41,834 nt of DNA from Chloroflexota bacterium (lineage in GTDB: Bacteria; Chloroflexota; Limnocylindria; Limnocylindrales; CSP1-4), in contig JADGQK010000016.1 in NCBI GenBank assembly GCA_017881915.1, forward strand, positions 1 to 41,834, in the 5' to 3' direction. Each line of letters begins with the position of its first letter. Positions within the stretch are counted from its first letter, which is position 1. The notes under the pieces were generated by a model. The model was not told where the DNA came from. It saw nothing but the letters and a program-made list of their open reading frames with translations, and made no database searches. Made by a program: the position numbers and the translations under genes. Shown here piece by piece: positions 24,534 to 32,714 of this stretch.

Positions 24534-24788
24534 CCCGTCGCGGAGCGCCAGGTGCCGAGCCTGCCCGATTGCCCAGAGTTGCCGTCCGCCAGCCGCCGTT
24601 CCGACAGATGTCCGTTATTCCAGACCTTATGGTTGGATTCGACTCGGCCGCCGGCCCAGCGGGCAAGCCCGACCGCCGATCCACGCACGGATTCCCGGAC
24701 CGTGGGCGCTGGCGGGCTTCGATCGAGCCTGCGGCCGACCATAAGGTCGGCCAGAGTCGACATTTGGCAACGATCGGCGACCGAGCGG
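24534..24788. other. Spacer between convergent dxs and a small gene
   Basis: 255 bp with no convincing gene; plus-strand open frames crossing it have poor composition. Most of it is occupied by the symmetrical inverted repeat at 24608-24763, with smaller stems inside such as CGGGC-AA-GCCCG around 24659-24670. No classical terminator with a T run was found after dxs. Confidence 0.5.
24608..24763. repeat. Two-block inverted repeat, 156-bp MITE-like or palindromic element
   Basis: GACCTTATGGT (24623-24633) is the perfect 11-bp reverse complement of ACCATAAGGTC (24738-24748). Exactly 10 nt further out on both sides ATGTC (24608-24612) matches GACAT (24759-24763). The equal spacing of two blocks suggests real ends. 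The A/T-containing arms stand out from the GC-rich surroundings. No open frame or target duplication was seen. Confidence 0.55.
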
Positions 24789-25124
24789 TCAGCGAACTCG
24801 CTTCGCCGGCTGCGACTCGATCCAGGCCCGGGCAACGTCCGGGAAGTCGGTATAGGCGACCGCGAGATCCTCGGGCTGGAGCCCAGGCAGTCGGCCGACG
24901 GAGCAATCCTCGACCTCCGGGTCGGGATACGGTGGCGCACCGATGGCCCCGTGGACCGCCGCCGGTAGTTCCCGGATCCCGGCGGCGTCCGCGCTGGCGA
25001 GGAGATCCTTCAGGTCGGCGGCATGGCCCGGCGGCGCACTGATCAGCAAGGCCGCAAGCAGCAGGCCGTCGGAGCGTGTCAGGCGCGGGCGAGGCGCCCG
25101 GTCGCGGTCCTGATCGGGGTTCAC
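24789..25124 (-). CDS. Hypothetical protein, 111 residues
   Basis: Not recognised. It starts at GTG 25124, with a minus-strand TAGACT box 6 nt upstream, and has strong G/C third positions. An Asp/Arg-rich N-terminus (NPDQDRDRAPRPRL) is followed by a hydrophobic helix SDGLLLAALLISAPPGHAAD (about 18-37) and a mostly acidic, Pro-rich remainder. The spacing resembles a small helical or regulatory domain; no catalytic motif is visible. Two plus-strand open frames overlap this region but lack start signals. It is divergent from the acid phosphatase gene. Confidence 0.55.
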   Translation of the reverse strand: MNPDQDRDRAPRPRLTRSDGLLLAALLISAPPGHAADLKDLLASADAAGIRELPAAVHGAIGAPPYPDPEVEDCSVGRLPGLQPEDLAVAYTDFPDVARAWIESQPAKRVR

Positions 25125-25130
25125 CGCCAG

Positions 25131-25136
25131 AGTCTA
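25131..25136 (-). promoter_or_regulatory. -10 box of the 111-residue protein gene (TAGACT)
   Basis: TAGACT on the minus strand ends 6 nt before GTG 25124, the spacing seen before the MobA-like and site-2 protease genes. Confidence 0.5.
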
Positions 25137-25209
25137 GGCGGCGCCGTCCAGGTCACCGGTGGGGCTCGACCGTTGACCCGGCATTAAGGCCGCGGATTCC
25201 GGAACTGGC

Positions 25210-25215
25210 TAGGCT
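25210..25215 (+). promoter_or_regulatory. -10 box of the acid phosphatase gene (TAGGCT)
   Basis: TAGGCT would give a leader of about 40 nt carrying a good AGGAGG site (25249-25254) before ATG 25260. A TTGACC at 25173-25178 is too far away to be its -35. Confidence 0.4.
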
Positions 25216-25259
25216 GGGCGCTACCCAATCAATGGAATCCACGAGCACAGGAGGGTGAC

Positions 25260-26111
25260 ATGCGCGAATTCACTCGAAACTGGCGTGGCCGGCGGCTCAC
25301 GGTGGGCGCGCTCGTCCTGGCGCTATCGATGGTCGCCGGAGGCGTCGCCGTGGCAGCGGGCGGACCGGCGATCCAGACGATCACGCCCCGTTCGGCGAAC
25401 AACATCACCAACCTTGACGTGCTCCGCCAGCAGATCCGGAACTACTACGGAGACCCGCTCGGCAGCGGGGTCTTTGCCCCTGACAGCAACTACGCCAAGG
25501 AGGCTTCGTCCGAGGCCGCGACCGGCGCATGGTGGCTGACGGTGGTCTCGAAGTGGCACTTGCACAATGGCCACGGTCGGCCGGCCATCGTCCTCGACGT
25601 GGATGACACGACCCTCGCCACCTGGAACTACGAGATCTTCAGCAACTGGGCCTACAACTCAACCTCGAACGGGACGTACGTCAACGGCCAGCTCTTCCCG
25701 GCCGTACCAGGGATGGTGGGCATGGTCAAGAAGGCAGCCGCCGAGGGCTACGCCATTATCTTCATCACGGGCCGGCCGGCGGCGCAGGAGTTGCCGACGC
25801 TGGGCAACCTGACCGCCGATGGTGTCGGGGTCGACGCCGGCTATCCCACGCCGACGACGCTCAACGACGGTGAGGACGGCCTCTTCACCAAGCCACCCGT
25901 GGCGAGCTACCCGGCCTACCTCCAGGCGGCCTGTGCGGGCGATCCGAATGGCTCTTGCACGACCGTCCACTACAAGACGGCGACGCGAGCCCACATCGAG
26001 TCACTGGGCTACGACATCGTCGCCAGCTTCGGCGACCAGTTCAGCGACCTGACTGGGGGCTTTGCCGACCGCACCTTCAAGATGCCCAACCCGAACTACT
26101 TCCTGCCGTAA
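25260..26111 (+). CDS. Secreted HAD-type acid phosphatase (class B-like)
   Basis: 283-residue phosphatase of the Acid_phosphat_B/HAD IIIB group, probably exported. A basic start (TRNWRGRR) and hydrophobic stretch up to about residue 33 look like a signal peptide. HAD motif I is VLDVDDTTL (111-119) with Asp113 as nucleophile and Asp115 as acid/base. Motif II is FITGRP (168-173), motif III Lys239 in VHYKTATR, and motif IV SFGDQFSDL (256-264, Asp259/Asp263). Cys225 and Cys233 could form a disulfide. A strong AGGAGG lies 5 nt before the ATG. It probably releases phosphate from external phosphomonoesters; substrate unknown. Confidence 0.9.
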   Translation: MREFTRNWRGRRLTVGALVLALSMVAGGVAVAAGGPAIQTITPRSANNITNLDVLRQQIRNYYGDPLGSGVFAPDSNYAKEASSEAATGAWWLTVVSKWHLHNGHGRPAIVLDVDDTTLATWNYEIFSNWAYNSTSNGTYVNGQLFPAVPGMVGMVKKAAAEGYAIIFITGRPAAQELPTLGNLTADGVGVDAGYPTPTTLNDGEDGLFTKPPVASYPAYLQAACAGDPNGSCTTVHYKTATRAHIESLGYDIVASFGDQFSDLTGGFADRTFKMPNPNYFLP

Positions 26112-26125
26112 CCCAGATCCGCGGA

Positions 26126-26157
26126 CGGCGCCGGCCGGTTCACGTCGACCGGCGCCG
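26126..26157 (+). terminator. Probable terminator of the acid phosphatase gene
   Basis: CGGCGCCGG (26126-26134) pairs perfectly with CCGGCGCCG (26149-26157), 15 bp after the stop. No T run follows, so termination is inferred from stem strength and position. Confidence 0.5.
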
Positions 26158-26187
26158 CCTCGGCGCCCGCAGCACAGCCGGGCGTGG

Positions 26188-26193
26188 CATGAT
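26188..26193 (+). promoter_or_regulatory. -10 box of tlyA (CATGAT)
   Basis: CATGAT, one base off TAtGAT, ends 6 nt before GTG 26200, in the leaderless position. Confidence 0.35.
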
Positions 26194-26199
26194 CGACCG

Positions 26200-27048
26200 G
26201 TGAGCCGGACCAGCCGCCAGCGCCTCGACCAGTTGCTCGTGGAGCGCGGCCTCGTCGAAAGCCGGACGCGGGCACAGGCCCTCGTCCTGGCCGGCCGGGT
26301 CCGGGTGGGGGCGGGGGACGCAGCCAGGCTCGACCGAAAGCCGGGCGACCTGCTCGATGCGACGGTCCCGGTGGAGGTCGTGACCCGGGATCCGTACGTC
26401 AGCCGGGGTGCCCACAAGCTGCTCGCCGCGATCGACGCCTTCGGCATCGATCCGGTCGGCCTGACGGCCCTCGACGTCGGCGCCTCGACGGGCGGCTTCA
26501 CCGACCTCCTGGTCCAGCGCGGCGCCCGGCGGGTCTATGCCCTCGACGTCGGCCGCGGCCAGCTCGCCGAGCGCCTGCGAACGGACCCGCGGGTCGTCTC
26601 GATGGAACGAACGAATGCCCGGACGTTGGCCGCGGGCTTCCTGCCCGAACCGGTCGACCTTGCCGTGATCGATGTCGCGTTCATCTCGCTGGGCCTGATC
26701 CTGGGTCCCGTGGCTGCCTGCTTCGGACCAGGCGGCGGCCGAATCGTGCCGTTGGTCAAGCCGCAGTTCGAAGCCGGCCGGGACGTCGTGCCGGGCGGGG
26801 TCGTGCGCGACCCGGCGGTCCACCTGGCCGTCCTGGAGCGGGTCGTCAGGCAGGCCCGGGCGCTTGGGCTGGGCGTGGCTGGGGCAATCGCCTCGCCGCT
26901 CCTCGGCCCGCAGGGCAACCGCGAATTCCTGCTGGACCTGTGGGTTGGCCCGACGGTGCGGGCCGCGGAGCTCGGTTCGCTGGCCGCGAAGCATGCTCCG
27001 ACCCCGGCCGATCTCGCCGAGCGCCTCCGGGCGATCACGCTCACGTGA
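26200..27048 (+). CDS. tlyA: TlyA family rRNA 2'-O-methyltransferase (S4 + FtsJ domains)
   Basis: 282 residues. An S4 RNA-binding domain (RLDQLLVERGLVESRTRAQ, 8-26, to about 65) is followed by an FtsJ/RrmJ methyltransferase domain. YVSRGAHKLLAAI (66-78) carries the catalytic Lys73. The SAM motif is LDVGASTGGFTDLL (91-104), and VIDVAFISL and PLVKPQFEAGRD complete the set. Mycobacterial TlyA methylates 16S C1409 and 23S C1920, which makes ribosomes sensitive to capreomycin; this homologue probably acts on one or both. The start is GTG 26200. The gene overlaps nadK, and tlyA-nadK-recN is a well-known order. Hemolysin activity, the old name's origin, is not implied. Confidence 0.93.
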   Translation: MSRTSRQRLDQLLVERGLVESRTRAQALVLAGRVRVGAGDAARLDRKPGDLLDATVPVEVVTRDPYVSRGAHKLLAAIDAFGIDPVGLTALDVGASTGGFTDLLVQRGARRVYALDVGRGQLAERLRTDPRVVSMERTNARTLAAGFLPEPVDLAVIDVAFISLGLILGPVAACFGPGGGRIVPLVKPQFEAGRDVVPGGVVRDPAVHLAVLERVVRQARALGLGVAGAIASPLLGPQGNREFLLDLWVGPTVRAAELGSLAAKHAPTPADLAERLRAITLT

Positions 27049-27893
27049 CGTCCGTGGGCCGCCTCGGCTTCGCCTTCAACCCGACCAACGACGCCGCCGT
27101 CCGGCTCGGCGAGCGGGCGCTGGCTTGGTGCGCGACCCGCAAGGTCGACGGCTGGGCCGAGCCCGCCAGCGATCTCGACGCCCTGCAGCGCGAGCTGCCC
27201 ACGACCAGTGCGCTCGTCGTCCTCGGCGGCGACGGCACGTTCCTGCGCGCAGCCCGGGCGGTGGCTGAGCTGGATGTGCCGCTGCTCGGGGTCAACCTGG
27301 GCAAAGTGGGCTTCCTGTCGAAGGTAGAGGCGGACGGCTTCGAGCCGGTGCTCGAGGAGATCGTCGCGGGCGCATTCACGATCGACGAACGGATGGCCCT
27401 GCGCGGCACGGTCCTGCCGGCCGGCGGCGCGAAGGGCAGCCACGAGGTCTTTGCCCTCAACGACATCGTCGTCGCCCGTGGATCGCTCGCCCGGGTCGTT
27501 CGACTGGACGTCTCGATCGGTCCGTCGCACCTCGCCACGTTCATCGCCGATGGCCTGATCGTGGCCTCGCCGACGGGCTCGACCGGCTACTCGTTCTCAG
27601 CCGGCGGGCCGATCCTCGACCCGGTCAGCCGGAACCTGGTCGTGACCCCGATTGCCGGCTATCTCTCGGCCATCCGCTCGGTGGTCGTCAGCCCCCTCCA
27701 GGTCGTGCGCACCCGGGTCGTCGACGCTCACGAGGCCCTGCTCAGCATCGATGGCTCGGAAGACATCCCGCTCAAGGTAGGCGATGTCGTGGAGGTCGCG
27801 GCGCGGGATCGGCCGATCAGGTTCGTCGAACCGAGGAGCGCGATGCCGTTCTGGGACCTGCTCCGCCACAAGGTGGAGCTCCTGCCGAGCTGA
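27045..27893 (+). CDS. nadK: NAD kinase
   Basis: 282-residue enzyme that phosphorylates NAD to NADP with ATP. The signature VLGGDGTFLRAAR (59-71, catalytic Asp63) is intact, followed by GVNLGKVGFLSKV. The second conserved region reads ALNDIVVARG, with Asp where most have Glu (NE motif). IVASPTGSTGYSFSAGGPIL is the conserved NAD-binding block. GTG 27045 overlaps the tlyA stop (GTGA); a GTG 9 nt later is possible. The stop shares one base with the recN ATG (TGATG). Confidence 0.95.
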   Translation: MTSVGRLGFAFNPTNDAAVRLGERALAWCATRKVDGWAEPASDLDALQRELPTTSALVVLGGDGTFLRAARAVAELDVPLLGVNLGKVGFLSKVEADGFEPVLEEIVAGAFTIDERMALRGTVLPAGGAKGSHEVFALNDIVVARGSLARVVRLDVSIGPSHLATFIADGLIVASPTGSTGYSFSAGGPILDPVSRNLVVTPIAGYLSAIRSVVVSPLQVVRTRVVDAHEALLSIDGSEDIPLKVGDVVEVAARDRPIRFVEPRSAMPFWDLLRHKVELLPS

Positions 27894-29698
27894 TGACCGC
27901 GAAGCCGCCGACGGCCGGAGCCGCCCCGCCCGTCGACGGCGCCGCCCGAGCAGGCCGGCTGCTCGGGCTGACCGTGGCCGATCTGGCCTTGATCGACCGG
28001 CTCGACGTGTCCTTCGGCGCCGGTTTCAATGTGATCACCGGCGAGACCGGCGCGGGCAAGAGCCTGCTGATCGACGCCCTCGGCCTGGCCCTCGGTGCGC
28101 GGGCCGACAGCGGCTTCGTCCGGCACGGCGCCGAGGTCGCCCGGGTTACCGCCCGCATGGAACGCGCCGGCGCGGACCTGGTCTGCGGCCGCGAGGTCCA
28201 CCTCAATGGACGGTCCAACGCCCGTCTCGACGGCGAGCCGGTTAGCGCGGCGCGCCTGGCGGAGGTCGCCGGGCCGCTCGTCGAGATCCACGGCCAGCAC
28301 GATCAGCAGCAGCTCCTCGATGAGCGTCGCCAGCGGGACCTGCTCGATGGCTTCGGTGGGCTCGAGCTCCAGCGCGCTGCCGTTCGCCTCGCGGTCGCGG
28401 CCTGGCGGACCAACGAGGCCGCCCTGCAGGAGCTCGCCCTCGAGCCCCGCGAATTCGTTCGCAGGCTCGAGCTGGCCGAGCACGAGGCGGCCGAGATCGA
28501 CGCAGCCCGATTGCACGCCGGGGAGGCAGCCGAGATCCGGGCGCGGCTCGGGGCAGCCCAGCACGGCGAGGCGATCGCAGAGGCTGCGGCGGCCATCCAG
28601 GAGGTCCTTGTCGGCGATCGCACGGACGGCGCCGGCTCGGTCGTCCGGGATGGCCTGGGTGTCGCCCTTCGCGCGGCCCATGAGGTGGCTCGTTTCGACG
28701 GCCGCTTCGCGGGCCTCGCCGAGCGGCTTGCGGGGCTCGATGCCGAGGTGGAGGACATCGCGGCCGAGGCGCGCAACCTGGCTGAGCTGCTCGACCATGA
28801 TCCGGCCGCAATGGCTGCGCTCGAGGAGCGACTCTCGCTGATCTTCGCGCTGGAACGGCGCTACGGCGACGATGAAGCAGCCGTCCTCGCCCACGGTCAG
28901 CGAATGGCGGCCGAGACGGTCCGGCTGCGCGATCTGGACGGCGAACGCGAACGCCGGCTGGGTGATGTCGCGGCCCTGCTCGACGAGGTCGCGCGAACCG
29001 CGGCGATCCTGTCGGCGGCGCGGACCGAGGCAGCCGATCGGCTGGCGCAGGAAGTCGGGCAGGCCCTCGATGCGCTGGGCTTCGCCGGAAGCCAGTTCCG
29101 CGTCGCCGTCGTGCGCCGGCCGGTCGAAGGCACCGGGACGTCGGTCGAGGTGGCCGGTGACGCTGTCCATTTCGACCCCAGCGGGATCGATGACGTGATC
29201 TTCAGGTTCGCCCCGAACCGGGGCGAACCGGCCCGCCCGCTCGCCCGGATCGCCTCGGGTGGCGAGCTAAGCCGGGTGGCCCTCGCGATCAAGGAGGTGC
29301 TCGCCGCCGTCGACGCCACCCCGACCCTGGTGTTCGATGAGATCGATACCGGGATCGGTGGCCGGAGCGCAGACCCGGTTGGACGCAGCCTGTGGACGCT
29401 CGCCCGGCGCCACCAGGTGCTATGCGTCACGCATCTGCCCCAGATCGCCGCCCACGCCGACGCCCATTTCCGGATCTCCAAACACGAGCGCGACGGCAGG
29501 ACCGTGACCCACGTGGAGCGTCTCGAGCCCGCGGCGCGGCTGACTGAGCTCGCGCTCATGCTCGGCGGTGAAGCGGTAGAGCACGGGCCCGACGGGGGCG
29601 CCGCCGCCCGGGCGGGTGCCGAACAGCTCCTGGCCCAAGCCGCGGCCTGGCGCGCGACGCTGGGCACGGCCTCGCGCCAGCCGGCCGGTGTCGGGTGA
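27893..29698 (+). CDS. recN: DNA repair protein RecN
   Basis: 601-residue SMC-like ATPase recruited to double-strand breaks. Walker A is ITGETGAGKS (48-57); the RecN-specific EIHGQHDQQQLLDE follows near residue 132. A long coiled coil fills about 170-380. The signature ASGGELSRVALAIKE (about 451-465) and Walker B TLVFDEIDTGIGG (about 476-488) lie near the C-terminus, with the H-loop in CVTHLPQIAAHAD. It is slightly longer than the usual 550-580 residues because of a 25-residue Ala/Pro-rich N-terminus and the coiled coil. It is translated from an ATG that shares a base with the nadK stop. Confidence 0.95.
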   Translation: MTAKPPTAGAAPPVDGAARAGRLLGLTVADLALIDRLDVSFGAGFNVITGETGAGKSLLIDALGLALGARADSGFVRHGAEVARVTARMERAGADLVCGREVHLNGRSNARLDGEPVSAARLAEVAGPLVEIHGQHDQQQLLDERRQRDLLDGFGGLELQRAAVRLAVAAWRTNEAALQELALEPREFVRRLELAEHEAAEIDAARLHAGEAAEIRARLGAAQHGEAIAEAAAAIQEVLVGDRTDGAGSVVRDGLGVALRAAHEVARFDGRFAGLAERLAGLDAEVEDIAAEARNLAELLDHDPAAMAALEERLSLIFALERRYGDDEAAVLAHGQRMAAETVRLRDLDGERERRLGDVAALLDEVARTAAILSAARTEAADRLAQEVGQALDALGFAGSQFRVAVVRRPVEGTGTSVEVAGDAVHFDPSGIDDVIFRFAPNRGEPARPLARIASGGELSRVALAIKEVLAAVDATPTLVFDEIDTGIGGRSADPVGRSLWTLARRHQVLCVTHLPQIAAHADAHFRISKHERDGRTVTHVERLEPAARLTELALMLGGEAVEHGPDGGAAARAGAEQLLAQAAAWRATLGTASRQPAGVG

Positions 29699-29719
29699 CC
29701 CGTCCCCGAGGCGGATGAC

Positions 29720-30697
29720 ATGACCGGGTCCGCGGCCAGGCTCCAGGCGGCGATCGCCGACTACCTCGTCCACTTGCGGGTCGAGCGGGGACTGGCGCCG
29801 GCCACCCTGCGTGCCTACGGCGGTGATCTCGCCGCGTTCTCCAGCGACCCTGTCGTCGCTCGCGGCTGGGACCGGTCGGTTGAGCCGGCGACCCGTTACC
29901 TGTCGCGCTCGGCGGCCGGGGCAGGGCAGGGTGGCCGTCCGCTGCGATCGACCAGCCTCCGCCGGCGGGCCGCCTCGATCCGCGGCTTCTACCGGTTTGC
30001 CTATGGCGACGAGCTGATCGCGACCGACCTGGCCGCCCGGATCGACCTGCCCCGCCAGACGCGCCTGTTGCCCGATCCGCTCGATATCGAGGCCACGAAC
30101 CGGCTGCTCGAGGCGGCGGGTGGCGCTGTGGTCGGGGAGGGCCGGGCCGGCGCGACCACCCCGGCAGCCGTCGAGCCTGCGCGGCTGCGCGACCGGGCGC
30201 TCCTCGAACTGCTCTATGCGGCCGGGTTGCGGATCAGCGAAGCGCTCAACCTGGATCGCGAGGACCTCTCGCTCGATGGCGCGTTCGTCCGGGTGATCGG
30301 CAAGGGCAACAAGGAGCGCCTCGTGCCGGTCGGTGAGATTGCCCTCGAATGGCTCGTCCGCTATCTCGACGACGTCCGGCCGGCCTGGCTTGCCCGGCGG
30401 GCCGGCGACCCGATCCGCGGCGGGCCGCTCTTCCTCACGAGTCGCGGGAAGCGCCTCGGCCGGCAGGTGGCCTGGACGGTCGTCAAGCGAGCGGCGCGGG
30501 ATGCCGGCCTCGGGGACCGGGTGACGCCTCACACGCTGCGTCACTCGTTCGCGACGCATCTCCTGGAGGGGGGCGCCGACCTGCGGATCGTTCAGGAGTT
30601 GCTCGGGCATGCGAGTATCTCCACGACCCAGCTGTACACCCACCTCAGCGGGGAGCGGATCAAAGAGGTCTACGCTCGCGCTCACCCGCGAGCCTGA
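29720..30697 (+). CDS. xerD: Tyrosine recombinase XerC/XerD
   Basis: 325-residue site-specific recombinase for resolving chromosome dimers at dif. The SAM-like core-binding domain (1-110) has HLRVERGLAPATLRAYGGDL. The catalytic domain carries all six expected residues: Arg171 (YAAGLRISEAL), Lys195 (GKGNKER), His271 and Arg274 (HTLRHSFATH), His297 (LLGHASIS) and the nucleophile Tyr306 (TTQLYTHLS). A Gly/Ala insert (about 134-153) separates helices where most XerD are tighter. Its place after recN and the lack of flanking repeats support a housekeeping Xer protein rather than a mobile-element integrase; XerC versus XerD is not settled by sequence alone. Confidence 0.9.
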   Translation: MTGSAARLQAAIADYLVHLRVERGLAPATLRAYGGDLAAFSSDPVVARGWDRSVEPATRYLSRSAAGAGQGGRPLRSTSLRRRAASIRGFYRFAYGDELIATDLAARIDLPRQTRLLPDPLDIEATNRLLEAAGGAVVGEGRAGATTPAAVEPARLRDRALLELLYAAGLRISEALNLDREDLSLDGAFVRVIGKGNKERLVPVGEIALEWLVRYLDDVRPAWLARRAGDPIRGGPLFLTSRGKRLGRQVAWTVVKRAARDAGLGDRVTPHTLRHSFATHLLEGGADLRIVQELLGHASISTTQLYTHLSGERIKEVYARAHPRA

Positions 30698-30714
30698 GAA
30701 GGAGCCCTGTCTCG

Positions 30715-31479
30715 ATGCCGAACTTCACCGCATCCCTGCTCTCCTCCGGCGAGAGGATCGTGATCGAACGACGGCAGCACTGGATCGTGCTGCTCGATCA
30801 CGCCAAGGTCGCGATCCTCGGTCTGGTCGTGGCCCTGCTGATCCTGGTCTTCCGGGGAAACCTCGGGAACGACGGATTCGGGGGGACGATCAACAGCCTG
30901 CTCGGTTGGGTCGTCCTGGCCCTCGTCGTGTTCGCCGTGGTCGTGTTCGTGTACCAGTACCTGCGCTGGCTCAATCAAGGGTTCATCGTCACCAACCGGC
31001 GAGTGATCCAGATCGGCGGGATCCTCAACAAGAAGGCGCTCGACAGCTCGCTCGAGAAGATCAACGACGCGGTGCTCTCCGAGAGCCTCTTCGGACGGGC
31101 CTTCGGCTTCGGCGACCTGGAGATCCTGACGGCGTCCGAGACGGGCATCGAGCGGATGCACATGCTCGTCGACGCGGCCGGCTTCAAACGGGCGATGTCG
31201 GACGCCAAGCATGAGCTGGAGCTGGAGGTGTCGAGCGGACGGATTCCCAGCCCGCCGCTGCGCGCCGCCCCGGGCGCGAACGCCGATTCCTCGGCCAGCC
31301 AAGCGTCGCCGGCCGCACCGGTCGATGCCCCGACCCGGGCTGCCGCCTCGGTCCCGGCTGCCCCCAGCTCCGTCGACGTCGCCAACGCGATCGACCAGCT
31401 CAAGAAGCTCCTGGATAGCGGAGCGCTCACCCAGGCCGAGTTCGACGCGAAGAAGGCCGAGTTGCTGGCCCGGCTGTAG
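30715..31479 (+). CDS. Membrane protein with bacterial PH domain and C-terminal SHOCT motif
   Basis: 254 residues. Two hydrophobic helices (about 30-46 and 62-82) follow a short N-terminus (LSSGERIVIERRQHWIVLL). A bPH_2-type domain comes next: GFIVTNRRVIQIGGILNKKA (89-108) and FGFGDLEILTASETG (130-144). An Ala/Pro/Ser-rich linker (180-222) leads to a SHOCT helix pair IDQLKKLLDSGALTQAEFDAKK. The SHOCT domain often occurs at the end of membrane or phage-related proteins and may mediate oligomer formation; function unknown. GAAGGAG lies 10 nt before ATG 30715, so unlike many neighbours it uses a ribosome binding site. Confidence 0.85.
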   Translation: MPNFTASLLSSGERIVIERRQHWIVLLDHAKVAILGLVVALLILVFRGNLGNDGFGGTINSLLGWVVLALVVFAVVVFVYQYLRWLNQGFIVTNRRVIQIGGILNKKALDSSLEKINDAVLSESLFGRAFGFGDLEILTASETGIERMHMLVDAAGFKRAMSDAKHELELEVSSGRIPSPPLRAAPGANADSSASQASPAAPVDAPTRAAASVPAAPSSVDVANAIDQLKKLLDSGALTQAEFDAKKAELLARL

Positions 31480-31484
31480 ACCTG

Positions 31485-31499
31485 GCCGGTAGATCCGGC
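31485..31499 (+). terminator. Short hairpin after the PH/SHOCT gene
   Basis: GCCGG (31485-31489), loop TAGAT, CCGGC (31495-31499), directly after the stop and before the next gene's -10 box. The stem is short and has no T run. Confidence 0.25.
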
Positions 31500-31507
31500 A
31501 GCGCGGG

Positions 31508-31513
31508 TACGAT
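31508..31513 (+). promoter_or_regulatory. -10 box of the site-2 protease gene (TACGAT)
   Basis: TACGAT ends 6 nt before ATG 31520; the layout repeats the one before the MobA-like gene exactly. Confidence 0.55.
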
Positions 31514-31519
31514 AACCGG

Positions 31520-32170
31520 ATGGACCCAACTGTCGAGAGGCTCATCGCAGCCGCGATCATCGTCGTCATCTCGTTCCCGGTGCACGAGTTCGCCCACGCC
31601 TGGATGGCCTATCGCCTGGGCGATTCGACGGCGCGCTACCTGGGCCGGCTGACCCTCAACCCGATCGTCCACTTCGACCCGCTCGGCGGGCTGATGCTCC
31701 TGGCCTCGTCCTACGCTGGCGTCGGAATCGGCTGGGCCAAGCCCACCCCGGTCAACTTCGCCAACCTGCGCAATGGGCGCACGGGTGAAGCGATGGTCGC
31801 CGCGGCCGGACCCCTGTCGAACCTCGCCCTTGCTCTCGCCGGGGGAGTCGCCTTCCGGTTGCTGCGTGGGGTGGCCTCGAGTCCGGGCCAGTTCGATGCG
31901 CTCAACATCCTGCTGATCTTCGTCGAGATCAATATCTCGCTGTTCATCTTCAACCTGATCCCGGTGCCACCCCTCGACGGTACCCGGGTCCTGCTCGCAG
32001 CGCTGCCCCCGCGCCGGGCGTTCGAGCTCGGTCCGCTCCTCAACCAGTACGGACCGCTGGTCCTGCTGGTCCTGATCTTCATCCCGTTGATCGCCAACAT
32101 CGAGGGCCCCTTGCAATTCATCTTCAACACGGTTGGCATGCCGATCCTCAGACTCATCACCGGACTGTGA
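31520..32170 (+). CDS. Site-2 protease family membrane metalloprotease (M50)
   Basis: 216-residue polytopic membrane protein. The zinc motif HEFAH (22-26) lies in the first helix, and the third ligand Asp153 in PVPPLDGTR. NPIVHFDPLGGL (47-58) and GWAKPTPVN (71-79) are typical of the short, PDZ-less M50B subgroup (YwhC/SpoIVFB-like). Substrates are unknown; such enzymes often cut membrane-bound regulators. In many genomes the gene sits just before scpA-scpB, as here, with an HD-domain gene in between. The start is the ATG 6 nt after TACGAT. The stop overlaps the GTG of the next gene. Confidence 0.92.
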   Translation: MDPTVERLIAAAIIVVISFPVHEFAHAWMAYRLGDSTARYLGRLTLNPIVHFDPLGGLMLLASSYAGVGIGWAKPTPVNFANLRNGRTGEAMVAAAGPLSNLALALAGGVAFRLLRGVASSPGQFDALNILLIFVEINISLFIFNLIPVPPLDGTRVLLAALPPRRAFELGPLLNQYGPLVLLVLIFIPLIANIEGPLQFIFNTVGMPILRLITGL

Positions 32171-32712
32171 GCCGGCATCGAGCTGGGAACCCGGGGTGGT
32201 GGGCAACGAAAGTGCGCCAGTTCCGGACCCATCTCCTGGCGAAGGTCCGGGCCGACGAACGGATGGCCCTCGGATCGTGGGTTCCGCAGCCGCTCCTGAG
32301 CCTCTTCGATGCGATGCCGGTCGCCGACCGCCGTCACGGCCTCGACGTGGTCGCCAGCCTCCGGACGGCCGGTGCAGGCGACGATCGCGAGCTCCTGCTG
32401 GCCGGTCTCCTGCACGACTGCGGCAAGAGCGCGCCCAGCACCGCCGCGGGCGCTGGTCAGGGCGTTGGGCTTGGGCCGCGGGTGGCCTGGTCGCTGGGCG
32501 AGGCATTCGGCCCGTGGCTGGTCCGGGCGGCCCGGCGGCTGCCCGGCTTCGGCCCGGCTCTCGACCAGCTCCGGGACCATGCTGAGCTTTCCGCCGCGCT
32601 TGTCCTCGCGGCCGGGGGGAGCGCCCGGACGGCGGACCTCATCCGGGACCAGGCGAGCGTCCTGGGCGATCGCGCCGGCGAGTTGCTGCGGCTGGCTGAC
32701 GAGGCGAACTGA
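32167..32712 (+). CDS. HD-domain protein
   Basis: 181 residues. The HD metal-binding pattern is visible: His in ADRRHGLDVVASL, then LLLAGLLHDCGKS (HD pair), and a later DHAELSAAL that may supply the last Asp. Family members are metal-dependent phosphohydrolases acting on nucleotides or signalling molecules; the substrate cannot be told. The start GTG 32167 overlaps the protease stop (GTGA). A basic N-terminus (about 25 residues) precedes the domain. It probably forms an operon with the protease and scpA. Confidence 0.82.
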   Translation: MSRHRAGNPGWWATKVRQFRTHLLAKVRADERMALGSWVPQPLLSLFDAMPVADRRHGLDVVASLRTAGAGDDRELLLAGLLHDCGKSAPSTAAGAGQGVGLGPRVAWSLGEAFGPWLVRAARRLPGFGPALDQLRDHAELSAALVLAAGGSARTADLIRDQASVLGDRAGELLRLADEAN

Positions 32713-32714
32713 CG

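Noticed and set aside
24552-25042. Two plus-strand open frames after dxs (138 and 157 codons)
   Set aside because: They cross the inverted repeat and the better-supported minus-strand gene, lack start signals and have an Arg/Pro/Gly-rich shadow composition.
25173-25178. TTGACC as -35 of the acid phosphatase gene
   Set aside because: It lies 31 nt before the TAGGCT box, far from the usual 16-18 nt.
29720-30697. Integrase of a mobile element
   Set aside because: All features fit Xer; there are no flanking repeats, cargo or tRNA attachment site, and it follows recN in a housekeeping run.
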